DNA of 64,000 nucleotides from JAHDHW01 sp965220465 (GTDB lineage Bacteria > Bacteroidota > Bacteroidia > Chitinophagales > Saprospiraceae): assembly GCA_965220465.1 (NCBI GenBank), contig CBDCPZ010000025.1, positions 1,232,870 through 1,296,869 on the forward strand, in the 5' to 3' direction. Positions 8,578 through 17,784 of this stretch are shown one piece after another. The position numbers and the translations under genes were made by a program. The notes under the pieces are model-generated. The model made no database searches. It was not told the DNA's origin and saw only the letters and a list, made by a program, of their open reading frames with translations. Position 1 is the first letter of the stretch. Every line of letters starts with the position of its first letter.

Positions 8578-9357
8578 ATGTATTACCAGGAAATTCAACC
8601 TGCTGATTTTTTGAAAAAGTATATTTCCTGTTATTGGAAATTTAGTACAACCACTTTGCCCGAAAACAAGGATTCGCTGCAGCACCATGTATTACCGGAT
8701 GGTTGTGTTTCTGTTTGTTATTTGTTTCAGGAATCAACGGGAGTCTTTGGCCCTTTGCTGATGGGACCGAGAACGGAGGTTTTTCAAACGCAAATTTATC
8801 CGAATTCAACAGTGATTGGAATCCGTTTTAAACCCGGAGCTTTTAAATCACTTTTTGAAATTAATTTAATTCCATTGAGGAATCAAGTAGTTTTTGAGGA
8901 AGCGAATTTAACAGCTTTTGCAGATGCAGCAATTATCCAGACCATTAATCTGCAATTTCAGGATTTTTCAGGTTTTGATGCTTTTTTGAAAAAATTAGTT
9001 GCTCAATCAAAGAAAGAATATCCTGTTAAAATTCAGCTTGCCGTACAACTTATTTTGAAAAATAAAGGCAATATAAAAATTGAAGAAATAGCTAAAAACG
9101 TGCATTGGAGCATACGGCATTTCCAAAGGCAGTTTAAACTTTTTACAGGTTTGACACCAAAAGAATTTGTGAAAAATATTCGACTTCGCAATTCCCTGAT
9201 ACAACTATTGTTGGAAAAAGAAGACTTACAAGATGCATTATTTGATGCAGGATATTACGATCAATCGCATTTCAATCGCGACTTTTCAATGGTTGCAGGG
9301 CTCAATCCAACCAAATTTTTAAAGTATATTCGGCAGATTGACCACAAAGGAATTTAG
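8578..9357 (+). CDS. AraC-family transcriptional regulator
   Basis: 259 aa. The C-terminal third (from about residue 160) is an AraC double helix-turn-helix: IKIEEIAKNVHWSIRHFQRQ for the first helix pair and AGYYDQSHFNRDFSMVAGLNPTKFLK for the second. The N-terminal part contains QHHVLPDGCVSVCYLF and GPRTEVFQ and resembles the sensor domain often found in Bacteroidota AraC proteins (DUF6597 type), whose ligand is unknown. It starts 3 bases after the methyltransferase gene and probably shares its transcript. Confidence 0.9.
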   Translation: MYYQEIQPADFLKKYISCYWKFSTTTLPENKDSLQHHVLPDGCVSVCYLFQESTGVFGPLLMGPRTEVFQTQIYPNSTVIGIRFKPGAFKSLFEINLIPLRNQVVFEEANLTAFADAAIIQTINLQFQDFSGFDAFLKKLVAQSKKEYPVKIQLAVQLILKNKGNIKIEEIAKNVHWSIRHFQRQFKLFTGLTPKEFVKNIRLRNSLIQLLLEKEDLQDALFDAGYYDQSHFNRDFSMVAGLNPTKFLKYIRQIDHKGI

Positions 9358-9439
9358 GCTGGAAATTGACCTGCCTCAATAATGTCGTATTTTTCCTATT
9401 CTAAGAGCTTCAAAGGCCATAATTTGCAAATAAAAAAAC

Positions 9440-9973
9440 ATGAAAAACACCTTCTTATTTTTACTTTTTATTTTGTCATCAGCTATGTCAATCGCACAAA
9501 ATCATGACAATACAACTCAGCGGGAAGCCATGAAAAAACTAGCTTTCCTTGAAGGTAATTGGAGCGGACAAGCCAACATGATGGTTCGTGGCCAGGGTAA
9601 TCAAAAGATTAATCAAACCGAAAAAGTTCAATACCAACTTGGTGGAACAATCCTGGTCATTGAAGGATTGGGCAAGTCTGCCGATGAAGATCCGAAAACC
9701 GTTCACCATGCGTTCGCTGTGATCAACTATGATGAAAAATCCGAAAAATACCGTTTCACATCTTGGTTGGAAAATGGACTAACTGGCGATTACGAAGCGT
9801 ATTTTGATGATTCTGGCAACTTTATTTGGATAATGGAAAGTCCAAATGGTGGGACCATTCAGTACAAAATAAAACTGGACGAAAATGGTCATTGGACAGA
9901 AACCGGTGAATGGTCAAGCGATGGCGAACAATGGTTTGGATTCTTTTCGATGACCCTGAAAAAAGATATTTAG
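9440..9973 (+). CDS. Secreted protein, DUF1579/DUF6265-like
   Basis: 177 aa with a clear signal peptide (residues 1-19, ending SAMSIAQ). The mature part begins with a helix and then LAFLEGNWSGQANMMV, followed by alternating beta strands (QYQLGGTILVIEGLG, YRFTSWLENGLTGDYEAYF), the pattern of small lipocalin-like beta-barrels annotated as DUF1579 or DUF6265. The ligand is unknown. It is probably periplasmic. It has its own terminator downstream. Confidence 0.7.
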   Translation: MKNTFLFLLFILSSAMSIAQNHDNTTQREAMKKLAFLEGNWSGQANMMVRGQGNQKINQTEKVQYQLGGTILVIEGLGKSADEDPKTVHHAFAVINYDEKSEKYRFTSWLENGLTGDYEAYFDDSGNFIWIMESPNGGTIQYKIKLDENGHWTETGEWSSDGEQWFGFFSMTLKKDI

Positions 9974-10331
9974 GCTGTTTTTAAAACCAGATTTAAGCCT
10001 TACTATTTTTAGTCTGATTTTTTTAAAAAAGGAAGCGTGAATTTTCAATCGTGGTTCCTTTTTTATTTTTTTCTCTTCATGATCCGACGAACATGTCAAT
10101 CCCTTCGACGAACGTAAGCAACTCACTTTCAAGTAGTTTGTCTTTTTTAATATTATTCCTTTTTATAAACAATTTAAAAAATTCAATCTTAATTCCAGCA
10201 ATGAGAATCGAATTGTTTTAAAGCGGTCATTCATCGAGTTTTCGCAGCAAACTGGTCGAAAAAAGGGAATCATTTATACTTCATAAAACTATTTTTGAAC
10301 GTGTTTTAAAACTGAAAATCTACTGTTTGTT
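9974..10331. other. Intergenic region with terminator and candidate promoter
   Basis: This stretch holds the terminator of the secreted protein gene (10025-10064) and, near its right end, a perfect -7 element TATTTTTG at 10290-10297 before the outer-membrane receptor gene. No -33 TTG is present at the expected spacing. Nothing else was recognised. Confidence 0.5.
10025..10064 (+). terminator. Rho-independent terminator after the DUF1579-like gene
   Basis: AAAAAAGGAA (10025-10034) pairs with TTCCTTTTTT (10055-10064) around a 20-base loop and is followed by further T runs. It lies 52 bases after the stop codon. Confidence 0.55.
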
Positions 10332-12755
10332 ATGAAAAACCTATTTACCTCAACTTTATTTCTTTTATCACTAAACGTTTGTTTATTTTCCCAATCCACT
10401 GGAAATATTTCAGGGTCAATCATTGATGCTGAAAAAAATCCGATCAGCTATGCGAGTGTCGTTTTGTATACGACCGCTGACAGCATCCTTGTAAAAATGG
10501 AATTGTCAGACGAAAGTGGAAATTTCACTTTTACAAATATTCCAAATTCTGAATATTGGATTGAATTAAGCTTTGTCGGCCATCCAAATCATACAACTGA
10601 GCCATTTATATTGTCAGGAAATATCGAACTTCCGGCTATCCAATTGGAACCTTCTACCAATGAATTGCAGGAAGTAACCGTCACTGCGCAGCGGCCATTA
10701 TTGGAAGTCAAACCAGACAAAATGGTTTTCAATGTAGAAAATAGCATCAATGCGGTCGGAAGTGATGCTTTTGAATTGTTGCGAAAAGCACCGGGTGTTG
10801 TAGTTGACAACAATGACAACATCAATTTACTTGGCAAATCCGGCGTATTGATCTACATAGATGGCAAACAATCTCCACTTCAAGGCGAGCAATTGGTTAC
10901 TTATCTTAAATCAATGCAAGCCACTGAAATTGACAATATCGAAATCATTACCAATCCATCAGCAAAATACGATGCTGAGGGCAGTGCAGGTATAATCAAT
11001 ATCAGATTAAAAAAAGACAAGGGCCTTGGTGCTAATGCAAGTATAAATTTAGGCTTTTCGCAAGGCGAATATGCACAATATAACGGCTCAATTAGCTCTA
11101 ATTATAAGGCTAAAAAATATAACGTCTATGGAAGTTATAGCTACAACGATGGAGAAAGTGGCAACTACATGGACCTTTATCGCCAGCAAAACAACTTAGT
11201 TCTCGATCAGAAAAACAACAGAAACAATGAATGGAATAGTCATAATTTCAAGCTAGGTTCAGATTTTTATTTGAATAAAAATAGTACGCTTGGATTTATG
11301 GTTGATGGAAATATTGCAGCGAATGACCGTATTGGTAATTCACGAACCAATATCAGTATGGTTGGCGAGGCAATCGACAGCATCTTAATCGCTCAAAGTT
11401 TAAATAACGGCGGACATGATAATTATAATTTTAATATCAATTATACTTTTGGTGATGGAAAAGATGTAGAAACTATCTTTGATGCAAATTATGGTTTATA
11501 CAGAAACGAAGGAAAAGAATTTCAACCCAATCAATATTATGATCCAACTGAAAGTATTAAATTAACTAAAAATGTCTATCGAAATGATCGGTTTACTGAT
11601 ATTGATATTTTCGCTTTAAAAGTAGATCACGAAAGGCCATTATTGAAAGGAAAACTGGGCCTCGGAGCTAAAGCAACTTATATCAAAACTGATAATGGTT
11701 ACAATTTTTATAATGTGTATGAAGAACCGGATTCAGAGGAATTAGACATTGACCGTTCTAATCAATTTGTTTATACTGAAAATGTAAACGCAGCATACGC
11801 CAATTATACCCAACAGTTTAAAAAACTTGGATTTCAGGTTGGATTGAGAATTGAACAAACAAATTCTGAGGGAGATCTTTCCAGCCAAAAAGTTACTGAA
11901 AACGACAATGTCACTCAGACTTATGTTGACTTTTTTCCTTCTGCCGGGATCACCTATCAAATGAATCCTAAAAATAGTCTGCAATTGTCTTACAGTCGCC
12001 GGATAACACGGCCTAACTATCAGGATTTAAATCCTTTTGACTACAAGCTGGATGAACTTACTTTCCAAAAAGGAAACCCTTTTCTGAATCCTGAATATAC
12101 CAACAATATCCAGTTGACGCATACTTACAATTACAGTATTAACACTAGTATCGGCTTCAGCCAAACTACTGACTTAATCACCAGAATTGTAGATACTGTC
12201 GGCGTAAAAGGAAGCTTTATAACATGGGAAAATCTTGATGAACAAAGAAACTTTAATGCAAGCGTAAGCGGTTCAGTCCCAATCACAAAATGGTGGAGTA
12301 CCTATACAAGTTTGACGGGTTATCATACTCAAAATAAATCTAAAAACATAGATGGTAAAAGTGTTGATATAGGCGTTACGACTTTTAATGTTTACAGTCA
12401 ATTCACTTTCAAATTGCCTTGGAAATTATCCGTTGAACTTTCCGGCTGGTACAATTCTCCTTCTATCTGGGGAGGAACTTTCAAAATGGACCAGCAGTGG
12501 AGCATGGATGCCGGAATTCAGAAAAAACTCTTCAATGATCGCGGTACTTTGAGAATTTCTTACAGCGACATTTTTGATTCAAATCACTGGCACGGAATCA
12601 GTCAATACGGAGCACTCTATATGAATGTTGGAGGAGGTTGGGATAGCCAGAGAATTCGTGTTAACTTTTCTTATTTGTTTGGTAATAACCAAATCAAAAG
12701 CCGGAAGAGAAATACTGGCCTGGAAGACGAATCAAAACGTATTAAAAATGACTAA
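10332..12755 (+). CDS. Outer-membrane beta-barrel receptor (TonB-dependent-receptor-like)
   Basis: 807 aa. A signal peptide is followed by a carboxypeptidase-regulatory-like Ig domain (residues about 23-110, GNISGSIIDAEKNPISYASV), a plug-like domain (VTVTAQRPLLEVKPDKMVFNVEN, and IEIITNPSAKYDAEGSAGIINI, a hallmark of this family), and a large C-terminal barrel of the OMP_b-brl_3 kind. Members are usually TonB-dependent importers or anchors of unknown substrate. No SusD-like partner gene lies beside it, so it is not a standard polysaccharide-utilisation pair. A second receptor of the same subfamily is at 55915-58389. Confidence 0.88.
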   Translation: MKNLFTSTLFLLSLNVCLFSQSTGNISGSIIDAEKNPISYASVVLYTTADSILVKMELSDESGNFTFTNIPNSEYWIELSFVGHPNHTTEPFILSGNIELPAIQLEPSTNELQEVTVTAQRPLLEVKPDKMVFNVENSINAVGSDAFELLRKAPGVVVDNNDNINLLGKSGVLIYIDGKQSPLQGEQLVTYLKSMQATEIDNIEIITNPSAKYDAEGSAGIINIRLKKDKGLGANASINLGFSQGEYAQYNGSISSNYKAKKYNVYGSYSYNDGESGNYMDLYRQQNNLVLDQKNNRNNEWNSHNFKLGSDFYLNKNSTLGFMVDGNIAANDRIGNSRTNISMVGEAIDSILIAQSLNNGGHDNYNFNINYTFGDGKDVETIFDANYGLYRNEGKEFQPNQYYDPTESIKLTKNVYRNDRFTDIDIFALKVDHERPLLKGKLGLGAKATYIKTDNGYNFYNVYEEPDSEELDIDRSNQFVYTENVNAAYANYTQQFKKLGFQVGLRIEQTNSEGDLSSQKVTENDNVTQTYVDFFPSAGITYQMNPKNSLQLSYSRRITRPNYQDLNPFDYKLDELTFQKGNPFLNPEYTNNIQLTHTYNYSINTSIGFSQTTDLITRIVDTVGVKGSFITWENLDEQRNFNASVSGSVPITKWWSTYTSLTGYHTQNKSKNIDGKSVDIGVTTFNVYSQFTFKLPWKLSVELSGWYNSPSIWGGTFKMDQQWSMDAGIQKKLFNDRGTLRISYSDIFDSNHWHGISQYGALYMNVGGGWDSQRIRVNFSYLFGNNQIKSRKRNTGLEDESKRIKND

Positions 12756-12902
12756 TTTAACCCAAGTTGCGAATAGTCCAATTGAAAACGGAGAATTTTT
12801 TGAGAAATCTTTGATTTCGATGTAAAGTTGGACGCTTTAAGTTGGATTCAACATTATCCGCAACTTGAAGTAATTAAAATACCATATAATTCTGATTTTT
12901 TT

Positions 12903-12937
12903 AAACGCCTTATCTTTTGGTAAGGCGTTTTCTTTTT
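12903..12937 (+). terminator. Rho-independent terminator after the receptor gene
   Basis: AAACGCCTTA (12903-12912), an 8-base loop, and TAAGGCGTTT (12921-12930) form a perfect 10-bp stem followed by TCTTTTT. Confidence 0.85.
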
Positions 12938-13031
12938 ACAAATGTCAAGTTTTTCCAATTCAAAAACTTATTTCGTTAGTTGTAATTTTTCCATCAGCAA
13001 ACTTTTTATTTATAGGTTAAGAATCAATAGG

Positions 13032-13062
13032 TTTGGAAAACATTTCCTTTTTACTAATTTTA
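13032..13062 (+). promoter_or_regulatory. Candidate promoter of the coiled-coil/OmpA operon
   Basis: TTTG (13032-13035), 19 bases, then TAATTTTA (13055-13062) fits the Bacteroidota -33/-7 spacing with one mismatch in the last -7 base. The first gene starts 79 bases downstream. Confidence 0.4.
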
Positions 13063-13140
13063 TGCTATTAACACTTAAACCATACGATTTATGCTTGGCA
13101 TAGCGTTCAATGTGTCACCAAAATCATTAAATACAGGTTT

Positions 13141-14061
13141 ATGAAAACAAGGGATATATTAATTGTTTTAACGATCATTCTTGCACTTTTACTTCTTGCA
13201 ACAGGTTGGTGGGGATATAGCCAAAGTCAGACCAATAAACAGCTAGAAAGTCACAATAAAACTTTGACTAATGAAATCAGTGATTTGGAAGAATTGAAGG
13301 TAGAACTTCAAACTAAAGTTGATAGCCTTGAAATGGCTTATGAATCACTTTCCCTTGAAAATGACTCTCTTTCCAACTCACTCTTAGATGCTCAGATGAG
13401 AGTGGGCCGCAGAGATAAAACAATTAAGGGATTGAATAAATCGAATAATTCTTCCAAAGCAGAGATTAGCAATTTAAAAGCTGAAATACAAGCCTTGTTG
13501 GAAGCAAAAGAGCTTCTTGAAAATTCAATTGCAGGGTTGCAAATGGAAAACGATTCTCTTCGTGCAAGAACAGGATTTCTTGAAGCAGATCTTGGAACAG
13601 CTAGACAGGAGAATGCTGCACTGAGCAACCTCAATCGCACTATGCAGGGGGAAATGGATCAGCTTACCCTTGCTAATTTTAAAGCCACTGCTTTTCAGGT
13701 TGAAGTGGAACAACGCAAACCAAAAGTAACTTCTAAGTCAAGACGTGCAAAGAAAATTTTGGTGAGTTTTGACCTTACTAATGTTCCGCCAATATATCAG
13801 GGAGTCCGGCCTTTGTATCTGGTCATTAGCGATGATAATGCCACACCGATTAAAGTGGAAAACCCTATTCAAGCCACCGTCTCAGTAAATGGACAAACTA
13901 ACGAAATATTAGCTGCTGAAGGTAAAGAAGTTAAAATTGAAGAAAATCAGCGCCTGTCTTTTTCTCATGAATTAAGTACTAAACTTGCTAAAGGTTATTA
14001 TCGTGTAATTGTATACACTGATATCGGTTTATTAGGAGCAAGCAATTTCCGCTTGAGATAA
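13141..14061 (+). CDS. Membrane-anchored coiled-coil protein of unknown function
   Basis: 306 aa. One N-terminal membrane segment (residues about 6-26, ILIVLTIILALLLLATGWW) is followed by a long coiled coil to about residue 185, rich in Leu/Asn/Glu heptads (ISDLEELKVELQTKVDSLEM). The C-terminal 100 residues are beta-rich (ILVSFDLTNVPPIYQGVRPL, then GYYRVIVYTDIGLLG) and look like an Ig-like domain exposed to the periplasm. The family was not recognised. The next gene, an OmpA-type lipoprotein that also carries a coiled coil, starts 12 bases later, so the two probably form an envelope-spanning or peptidoglycan-linked pair. Confidence 0.7.
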   Translation: MKTRDILIVLTIILALLLLATGWWGYSQSQTNKQLESHNKTLTNEISDLEELKVELQTKVDSLEMAYESLSLENDSLSNSLLDAQMRVGRRDKTIKGLNKSNNSSKAEISNLKAEIQALLEAKELLENSIAGLQMENDSLRARTGFLEADLGTARQENAALSNLNRTMQGEMDQLTLANFKATAFQVEVEQRKPKVTSKSRRAKKILVSFDLTNVPPIYQGVRPLYLVISDDNATPIKVENPIQATVSVNGQTNEILAAEGKEVKIEENQRLSFSHELSTKLAKGYYRVIVYTDIGLLGASNFRLR

Positions 14062-14073
14062 TATTTAATTTTT

Positions 14074-14973
14074 ATGAATTACACTCATTTATGCTTTAGG
14101 TTTTTCCTATTTGTAATAATAGGTTGCTCTTTGGGCTGCATCAGCACTAAAAAGCACTATGAAGAAATAGATATTTTAAAGGCAAACCATCAATCCGAAA
14201 TTGATAAATGTAATAGTGAGATTGATGTATCTAATGCCCAAAACGAAAGGCTAAACCTACAATTGGCTGAGCGACAAGGCGAGATAAACGTTTTAATGAA
14301 TTTACGTAAAGAGTTGTATGACACCATCTCTCAAATGGAACTGACTCTGGAAAATATGGGTAGCCGGTCTGCTTCGCAGCAGCAAAATCTCAATACCGAG
14401 CTTTTTCAAAAACAAAACACAATAAAACGATTAAATATCCAGCTACAGCAAATTGACGTAGCAATTGATCGTCACAAAGAAACCATGGAAAAACTCGCTT
14501 CCGAATTGAGTGAATCTTTTAAAGGCATTAAAGAAGAAGATGTTTCGGTGACTAGTACCTACGATCAGGTCAAAGTGATTATGACAGAATCATTTTTATT
14601 TCGTAAAAAAAGTACCACAAGACTTGAATCCCTAGGCGTCAATACTCTGAAAAAACTGAGCAAAGTAATTGCGCGTTATCCTACTATGCGTATTATGATT
14701 GTTGGACATACTGACAATACACCGCCACATTCTTCCTTCAAAGACAATTGGAACTTTAGTGTTCTTCAAGCGGCAACTGTTGCCAATATGCTTACATCTG
14801 AATTTGACGTTAACCAAAGCCAGGTCACTGCTGCCGGAAAAGGTGAATATACCCCGCGGACTTCCAACGCTACTTCACAAGGCAAAGCAGCCAACCGAAG
14901 GATCGAATTTTTGATTGCACCAAATCCTGATGATTTGGTCAAAGCAATTCGAAACGAAATTAATTCTTTATAA
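14074..14973 (+). CDS. OmpA-family lipoprotein
   Basis: 299 aa. The N-terminus has a lipoprotein signal with a Cys in a lipobox-like context (SLGC, Cys22; IIGC at Cys18 is an alternative). A coiled coil covers residues about 30-150. The C-terminal 120 residues are an OmpA/MotB peptidoglycan-binding domain: LGVNTLKKLSKVIARYPTMR, MIVGHTDNTP, WNFSVLQAATVANML, and the closing NRRIEFLI. It should tether the outer or inner membrane to peptidoglycan. It follows the coiled-coil membrane protein by 12 bases, in an apparent two-gene operon. Confidence 0.88.
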   Translation: MNYTHLCFRFFLFVIIGCSLGCISTKKHYEEIDILKANHQSEIDKCNSEIDVSNAQNERLNLQLAERQGEINVLMNLRKELYDTISQMELTLENMGSRSASQQQNLNTELFQKQNTIKRLNIQLQQIDVAIDRHKETMEKLASELSESFKGIKEEDVSVTSTYDQVKVIMTESFLFRKKSTTRLESLGVNTLKKLSKVIARYPTMRIMIVGHTDNTPPHSSFKDNWNFSVLQAATVANMLTSEFDVNQSQVTAAGKGEYTPRTSNATSQGKAANRRIEFLIAPNPDDLVKAIRNEINSL

Positions 14974-15049
14974 TTTTGAGGAAATTTTTTAAATTAAACT
15001 GCTGAAAAAAATCTATCAGCAAGTATATTTTGCAAAGGTTTTGAAACAA

Positions 15050-15238
15050 TTATTTCTTCTTATCATTACCCAGCAACACCACCTCTTTGATTGACTCATC
15101 AATTTCCAGAAAGTACTTTCCGGTGTAAATAAAATTAAAATTCAATTGTTCGCGCAACACCTCAAATTGTCCTTCATCTTCTACATTTGCAGCGATCCAG
15201 TCAATTCCTTCGAGCCTATTTTTAAATACCTTTTTCAT
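15050..15238 (-). CDS. Small hypothetical protein
   Basis: 62 aa, no signal peptide, mixed charge (KKVFKNRLEGIDWIAANVED ... VVLLGNDKKK). The pattern of a helix, a short acidic loop and two beta strands suggests a small alpha/beta fold. It was not recognised as a known family. It is convergent with the OmpA gene, and no other frame in this stretch gives a better reading. It may be a real small gene, with moderate doubt because of its length. Confidence 0.5.
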   Translation of the reverse strand: MKKVFKNRLEGIDWIAANVEDEGQFEVLREQLNFNFIYTGKYFLEIDESIKEVVLLGNDKKK

Positions 15239-15521
15239 GGCTATTTATTTTGGTGTCAATTAATAAGTGCTTTCTTAAAAATGGATTTGTATTTAAACGA
15301 ATCCTTGATTTATTGCACCTTTACCTATTAGAGTATTTTTTGGCTCAGAAAGATTTTTTTTGATGATGGTTTAACATTTATTTAATCAAATAAGGCCTGA
15401 ACTGTTACATAAACCTTATTAAAATTTATAATAATGTAAACCTTATGGAATGGCAAAACTATTCGACGAGATGGGTTAAATTTTAGTACTTTCGTGCCAT
15501 CAAAATGAAAAACCAAAAAAA

Positions 15522-15848
15522 ATGGCTAATCAAGTTAATTCAGCTGGTTATATTCACAATGTCTTCTTTTGGCTAAAAGAAGGAACTTCTGAAGAGCAAC
15601 GCTCATCCTTTTTAAAAGATTTGAAGCGGCTTTCAAAAATTAATTCTGTTCGTTCGCTATTCGTTGGAACACCTGCAGGTACTCCCCGAAATGTAGTTGA
15701 CAACTCCTATGATTTTGCATTGATCGTTCATTTGGACGATGCGAAAGGCCATGACGCTTATCAGGTAGATCCAATTCACGACGAATTTGTCGCTGCTCAA
15801 AGCCAGGTTTGGGCGAAAGTTCAGGTTTATGATGTTTTGACCAAATAA
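15522..15848 (+). CDS. Dabb-family (stress-responsive alpha/beta barrel) protein
   Basis: 108 aa matching the Dabb family: an opening strand YIHNVFFWLKEGTSEEQRSS, a central LFVGTPAGTPRNVVDNSYDF, and ALIVHLDDAKGHDAYQVDPIHDEFV before the last strand. These small cytoplasmic proteins form dimeric ferredoxin-like barrels and include some enzymes, but most have no known role. A -7-like TACTTTCG lies about 28 bases before the start. It appears to be a single-gene unit. Confidence 0.88.
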   Translation: MANQVNSAGYIHNVFFWLKEGTSEEQRSSFLKDLKRLSKINSVRSLFVGTPAGTPRNVVDNSYDFALIVHLDDAKGHDAYQVDPIHDEFVAAQSQVWAKVQVYDVLTK

Positions 15849-15880
15849 GGATTGTAAACAGTTTGTACTTACGCTAATTT

Positions 15881-16132
15881 TCAACTAACCGTTTCAATTA
15901 AAACACATTCCTGAATGGTTTCAGTTTCCATGACTTTAACGACCTGAATTCCTCATTTTGTGTTGATCTTAAAACTTTCTCCATTTGCTATATTGAATAA
16001 CATCTTTCCAATTGGCTCAGATATTCCAGCTCTTTGAATCTGTATTTGAGGAAAACCAAAACTCAAAGTAAACTCATATGAAAAAATGTTATTCCCATTG
16101 ACAATCGTATTGATGTCAATGGGATCTGTTAA
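15881..16132 (-). pseudogene. Decayed protein-coding remnant with internal stop
   Basis: On the minus strand this stretch reads as coherent protein (ending SYEFTLSFGFPQIQ ... AGISEPIGKMLFNIANGE, a stop, then GIQVVKVMETETIQECVLIE) with a single in-frame TGA at 15953-15955 and an upstream TAA just outside at 16133-16135. No ATG start precedes it. The protein-like composition on both sides of the stop argues for a decayed gene rather than chance. The family was not recognised. It fills most of the 500-base gap between the Dabb and HupE genes. Confidence 0.45.
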
Positions 16133-16352
16133 TTATTCCTGTACAAGGTTTTTTAATCCTGAAATTGCAAGTGCGATATTAACGAAAAAAACAAATTCCA
16201 AGTAATCTATTTTAAGTTTTTAGACAGCGATACTTACAAACAAACAGAAGTCCTAAGAAAGCAATTTTTCAATAAATATTAGTTGGTTAGCAGAATGAGT
16301 TAAGTAACTTTATAGTTTGTTGATCAGCAACTATTAAATTTTACAAATTACT

Positions 16353-16952
16353 ATGTCTTCGCTTTTCCAAACGTATTTAGAATTAGGGTTTAAACATATT
16401 TCTGATATTACTGCGTATGACCACATTTTATTTATTGTGGCTTTATGCGCGATATACAAAATCAGTGAATGGAAAAAGGTTGCCATCCTCGTCACAGCTT
16501 TTACCATTGGGCATAGCATTACTTTGGCTTTAGCAGCTTTGGGCATTATTTCTTTTCCAAAGCAAACGATTGAGTTGCTGATTCCTGTGACGATTATCCT
16601 TACCTGCCTTTACAATATTTTTGGAACGAAAAGCATGGGAACGGATTCGATTTTCAACAAAAACATCAACATCAATTATATTTTTGCCATGTTTTTTGGT
16701 TTGATTCACGGAATGGGCTTTTCCAACTTTTTGAAAGCAATGCTTATGCCTGGCGAAGAAAATCAACTCGTCAAACAATTATTTGCGTTTAACATCGGCA
16801 TTGAACTGGGGCAATTGCTTATCGTGTCGATTATATTGGTTATTTCTTTCATTGCGTTTAATTTATTGAAAATCAAGCAGAATTACTGGAACATCGGGCT
16901 GTCTTCGGTTGTTGGCTTAATGTCGGTGAAATTGTTTGTGGATCAATTATAG
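16353..16952 (+). CDS. HupE/UreJ family membrane protein
   Basis: 199 aa, with about six transmembrane segments. The signature of the second HupE/UreJ subfamily is seen: GFKHISDITAYDHILFIVAL, FTIGHSITLALAALG, and FGLIHGMGFSNFLK with conserved His residues likely to bind a metal. HupE/UreJ proteins are proposed nickel or cobalt permeases or diffusion facilitators. The next gene (DUF6702) starts 12 bases downstream, a pairing that recurs in Bacteroidota and suggests a joint role in metal handling. Confidence 0.88.
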   Translation: MSSLFQTYLELGFKHISDITAYDHILFIVALCAIYKISEWKKVAILVTAFTIGHSITLALAALGIISFPKQTIELLIPVTIILTCLYNIFGTKSMGTDSIFNKNININYIFAMFFGLIHGMGFSNFLKAMLMPGEENQLVKQLFAFNIGIELGQLLIVSIILVISFIAFNLLKIKQNYWNIGLSSVVGLMSVKLFVDQL

Positions 16953-16964
16953 GATTTTATTTTT

Positions 16965-17507
16965 ATGAAAAACAAATGGTTGTCAGTTTTCTTCCTTTTC
17001 GTTTTTTCGAATGGCATTTTTGCCAAAGGAGAGCCTGTTATTGTTAGAAACTTTAGTTTCCATGAATTTCATGTCAGCAAATGCCAAATCGAATTTAATC
17101 TTCAGGAAAAAGCACTTCAAATTTCCATGAATATTTTTATTGATGACCTGGAAGAAGCACTTCGAAATCAGGGTTCCGGAAAGCTTTTTATAGGTACAGA
17201 AAAAGAAACTAATCAAGCTGACCAACAACTTTTTCAATATTTAAACAATCACTTTCAAATAACGGTTAATGATCAAAAGGTGGAGTACAATTTCGTCGGA
17301 AAAGAAACAAGTGAAGATTTACAAGCCATCTGGTGTTATCTTGAAATTACTGACATTGAAGCAGTTACGAGTATTACCGTTGAAAACAGCCTTTTGATGG
17401 AAATTTTTGCAGATCAAAAAAACGTCATTCATATCATGATGCCAAACAAAAAACAAGGTTATTTTATTCTTGAAAAGGGCAAATCAACAGACAAAGTCAT
17501 TTTTTAA
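16965..17507 (+). CDS. DUF6702 family exported protein
   Basis: 180 aa with a signal peptide (residues about 1-20, ending NGIFAKG). The mature start FSFHEFHVSKCQIEFN, followed by LQISMNIFIDDLEEAL, is typical of DUF6702. Function is unknown. It lies between HupE/UreJ and yidD and its stop TAA shares one base with the yidD ATG (TAATG), so translation is probably coupled. Confidence 0.82.
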   Translation: MKNKWLSVFFLFVFSNGIFAKGEPVIVRNFSFHEFHVSKCQIEFNLQEKALQISMNIFIDDLEEALRNQGSGKLFIGTEKETNQADQQLFQYLNNHFQITVNDQKVEYNFVGKETSEDLQAIWCYLEITDIEAVTSITVENSLLMEIFADQKNVIHIMMPNKKQGYFILEKGKSTDKVIF

Positions 17508-17776
17508 TGAATCGCATTTTAAAAAAAATATTTATACTTCCTATTCGCTTTTACCAATATGCAATATCTCCGTTGCTTGGTCCGTCCTGCCGTTTCAAAC
17601 CAACTTGTTCGCATTATATGGTGGAAGCAATTGAAGAATGGGGCATTTTTAAAGGAACCTGGTTGGGTATTAAACGAATTACCAAATGCCATCCCTGGGG
17701 GCCGCATGGCCATGATCCAGTTCCCAAAAAGGAAAAAAAAGTTCAAAACAAAATATCTGGAAACAAAAAACTTTAG
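17507..17776 (+). CDS. yidD: Membrane protein insertion efficiency factor YidD
   Basis: 89 aa with the YidD hallmark PIRFYQYAISPLLGPSCRFKPTCSHYMVEAIEEWG, including the two conserved Cys residues, and the downstream GTWLGIKRITKCHPWGPHGHDPVP. YidD is a small amphipathic membrane-associated protein that helps YidC-dependent insertion of membrane proteins. In many bacteria it sits with rnpA and yidC, whereas here it is linked to DUF6702 and hemB. It overlaps the preceding stop by one base and is followed by hemB after 8 bases. Confidence 0.95.
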   Translation: MNRILKKIFILPIRFYQYAISPLLGPSCRFKPTCSHYMVEAIEEWGIFKGTWLGIKRITKCHPWGPHGHDPVPKKEKKVQNKISGNKKL

Positions 17777-17784
17777 ACACGTTT

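Larger units (their letters stand above)
12756..13140. other. Intergenic region with terminator and promoter
   Basis: Holds the receptor gene's terminator (12903-12937) and a promoter-like TTTG / TAATTTTA pair (13032-13062). No further coding signal was recognised. Confidence 0.5.

Noticed and set aside
10332..12755. SusC/SusD polysaccharide-utilisation locus
   Set aside because: No SusD-like lipoprotein or glycoside hydrolase is adjacent, and the barrel belongs to the OMP_b-brl_3 type and not to SusC.
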